From: Bacteroidota bacterium
GTDB lineage: Bacteria > Bacteroidota > Bacteroidia > Bacteroidales > PXBB01
Direction of reading: 5' to 3'
Assembly (NCBI GenBank): GCA_022708385.1
Contig: JAKIYU010000166.1
Coordinates: 1-5,991 of the forward strand
DNA length: 5,991 nucleotides
Below, piece by piece: positions 5,513 to 5,991 of the stretch; positions within the stretch are counted from its first letter, which is position 1; each line of letters opens with the position of its first letter. A program made the translations under genes and the position numbers. Below the pieces are notes generated by a model. The model did not search any database, was not told where the DNA came from, and worked only from the letters and a program-made list of their open reading frames with translations.

Positions 5513-5991
5513 TCACGCGTAACCCATTATTTTATACATAACAATACCTATTATCTCGTGAAAGAATTTATTCCACTGCACAAGACTTTGCATGGAAGGC
5601 ATGAACAAATGCTCAAACTGATAACGGCGCGGTCCGGTGGTCAGGTCGGTACTGTACATAATGACGTTTAAACCCTGTTTTTTGAAACACATTTTTGAAC
5701 GCCTCATGTGAAAAGCCGAAGTGATGAGCATAACTTTAGGATTGGTGAAATGCTCTTTAATAATTCGTGCGCTTTCAACAGCATTTTGATAGGTATTATC
5801 AGAAACCGTATCTGTTAAAATATCTTCCTGTGGTATTTTTAATGTGTTAACCAGAAAATCATTCAGAAAAACGGCTTCCCGCATGTCCCTGAATATAAGG
5901 CTGCCGGAACCGCCTGAGATAAGTATTTTTTTTATGCGATTTTCTCTGTAAAGGTAAACAGCTTGCAAAATACGGTCGGTGTTGCCCCTGA
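5513..5991 (-). CDS. DUF218 (YdcF/SanA/ElyC-like) protein, 5' end cut by the window edge
   Basis: The frame is open from the right edge to TGA at 5515-5513, giving 158 visible residues beginning RGNTDRILQAVYLY. It has the DUF218 hallmarks: ISGG (24-27), a downstream EA (38-39), DNTYQNA (64-70) and LITSAFHMRRS (88-98). The C-terminal segment (PSMQS, then HEIIGIVMYKIMG) is typical of SanA/ElyC-type members. The TTG at 5968-5966 could be read as a start, but family residues continue upstream of it, so the true start and probably N-terminal membrane helices lie outside the window. Members are implicated in envelope integrity or peptidoglycan-precursor metabolism in Enterobacteria; that role is not established for this branch. 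It is tightly coupled to the M48 protease gene, suggesting a shared envelope context. Confidence 0.88.
   Translation of the reverse strand, partial: RGNTDRILQAVYLYRENRIKKILISGGSGSLIFRDMREAVFLNDFLVNTLKIPQEDILTDTVSDNTYQNAVESARIIKEHFTNPKVMLITSAFHMRRSKMCFKKQGLNVIMYSTDLTTGPRRYQFEHLFMPSMQSLVQWNKFFHEIIGIVMYKIMGYA

Noticed and set aside
5966..5968. TTG as the start of the DUF218 gene
   Set aside because: Family-like residues (GNTDRIL) continue upstream to the window edge, so the gene is cut rather than starting here.

Overview
The window looks like an ordinary chromosomal segment of a member of the Bacteroidota, moderately AT-rich. Three observations point there. One gene matches the DUF4293 family, which is essentially restricted to that phylum. 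Several intergenic sites fit the phylum's promoter pattern (a -33 TTG/TTTG and a -7 TAnnTTTG). There are no strong Shine-Dalgarno sequences before the starts. I cannot name a genus.

Layout. Bases 1-790 (minus) carry most of a carbamate kinase gene, arcC, whose 3' end lies beyond the left edge. Bases 791-1007 are a divergent promoter region serving arcC on the left and a tRNA gene on the right. Bases 1008-1263 (plus) hold two leucine tRNA genes, tRNA-Leu(GAG) and tRNA-Leu(CAG), each followed by a terminator-like hairpin. Bases 1213-1490 are the least ordinary part. A perfect 27-bp copy of the 3' end of tRNA-Leu(CAG) recurs 105 bp downstream, a nested inverted repeat lies between the copies, and the second copy runs directly into a MITE-like element of about 145 bp with 16-bp perfect terminal inverted repeats. 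A doubtful 58-codon ORF follows and overlaps the 3' end of recG.

From the right edge to 1641, four genes run on the minus strand with gaps of 1, 22 and 15 bp: a DUF218/YdcF-like envelope protein (5' end cut by the window), a Ste24-type M48 membrane metalloprotease, a small four-helix DUF4293 membrane protein, and the DNA helicase RecG. The spacing suggests one transcription unit. A good promoter match exactly at the protease stop codon suggests that DUF4293-recG can also be transcribed separately. The first three genes are membrane or envelope functions and recG is replication and recombination repair, so the linkage does not by itself imply a shared pathway.

I see no CRISPR array, phage gene, transposase gene, toxin-antitoxin pair or defence system. 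The main thing to follow up is the repeat cluster at the tRNA 3' end, not a new protein system.
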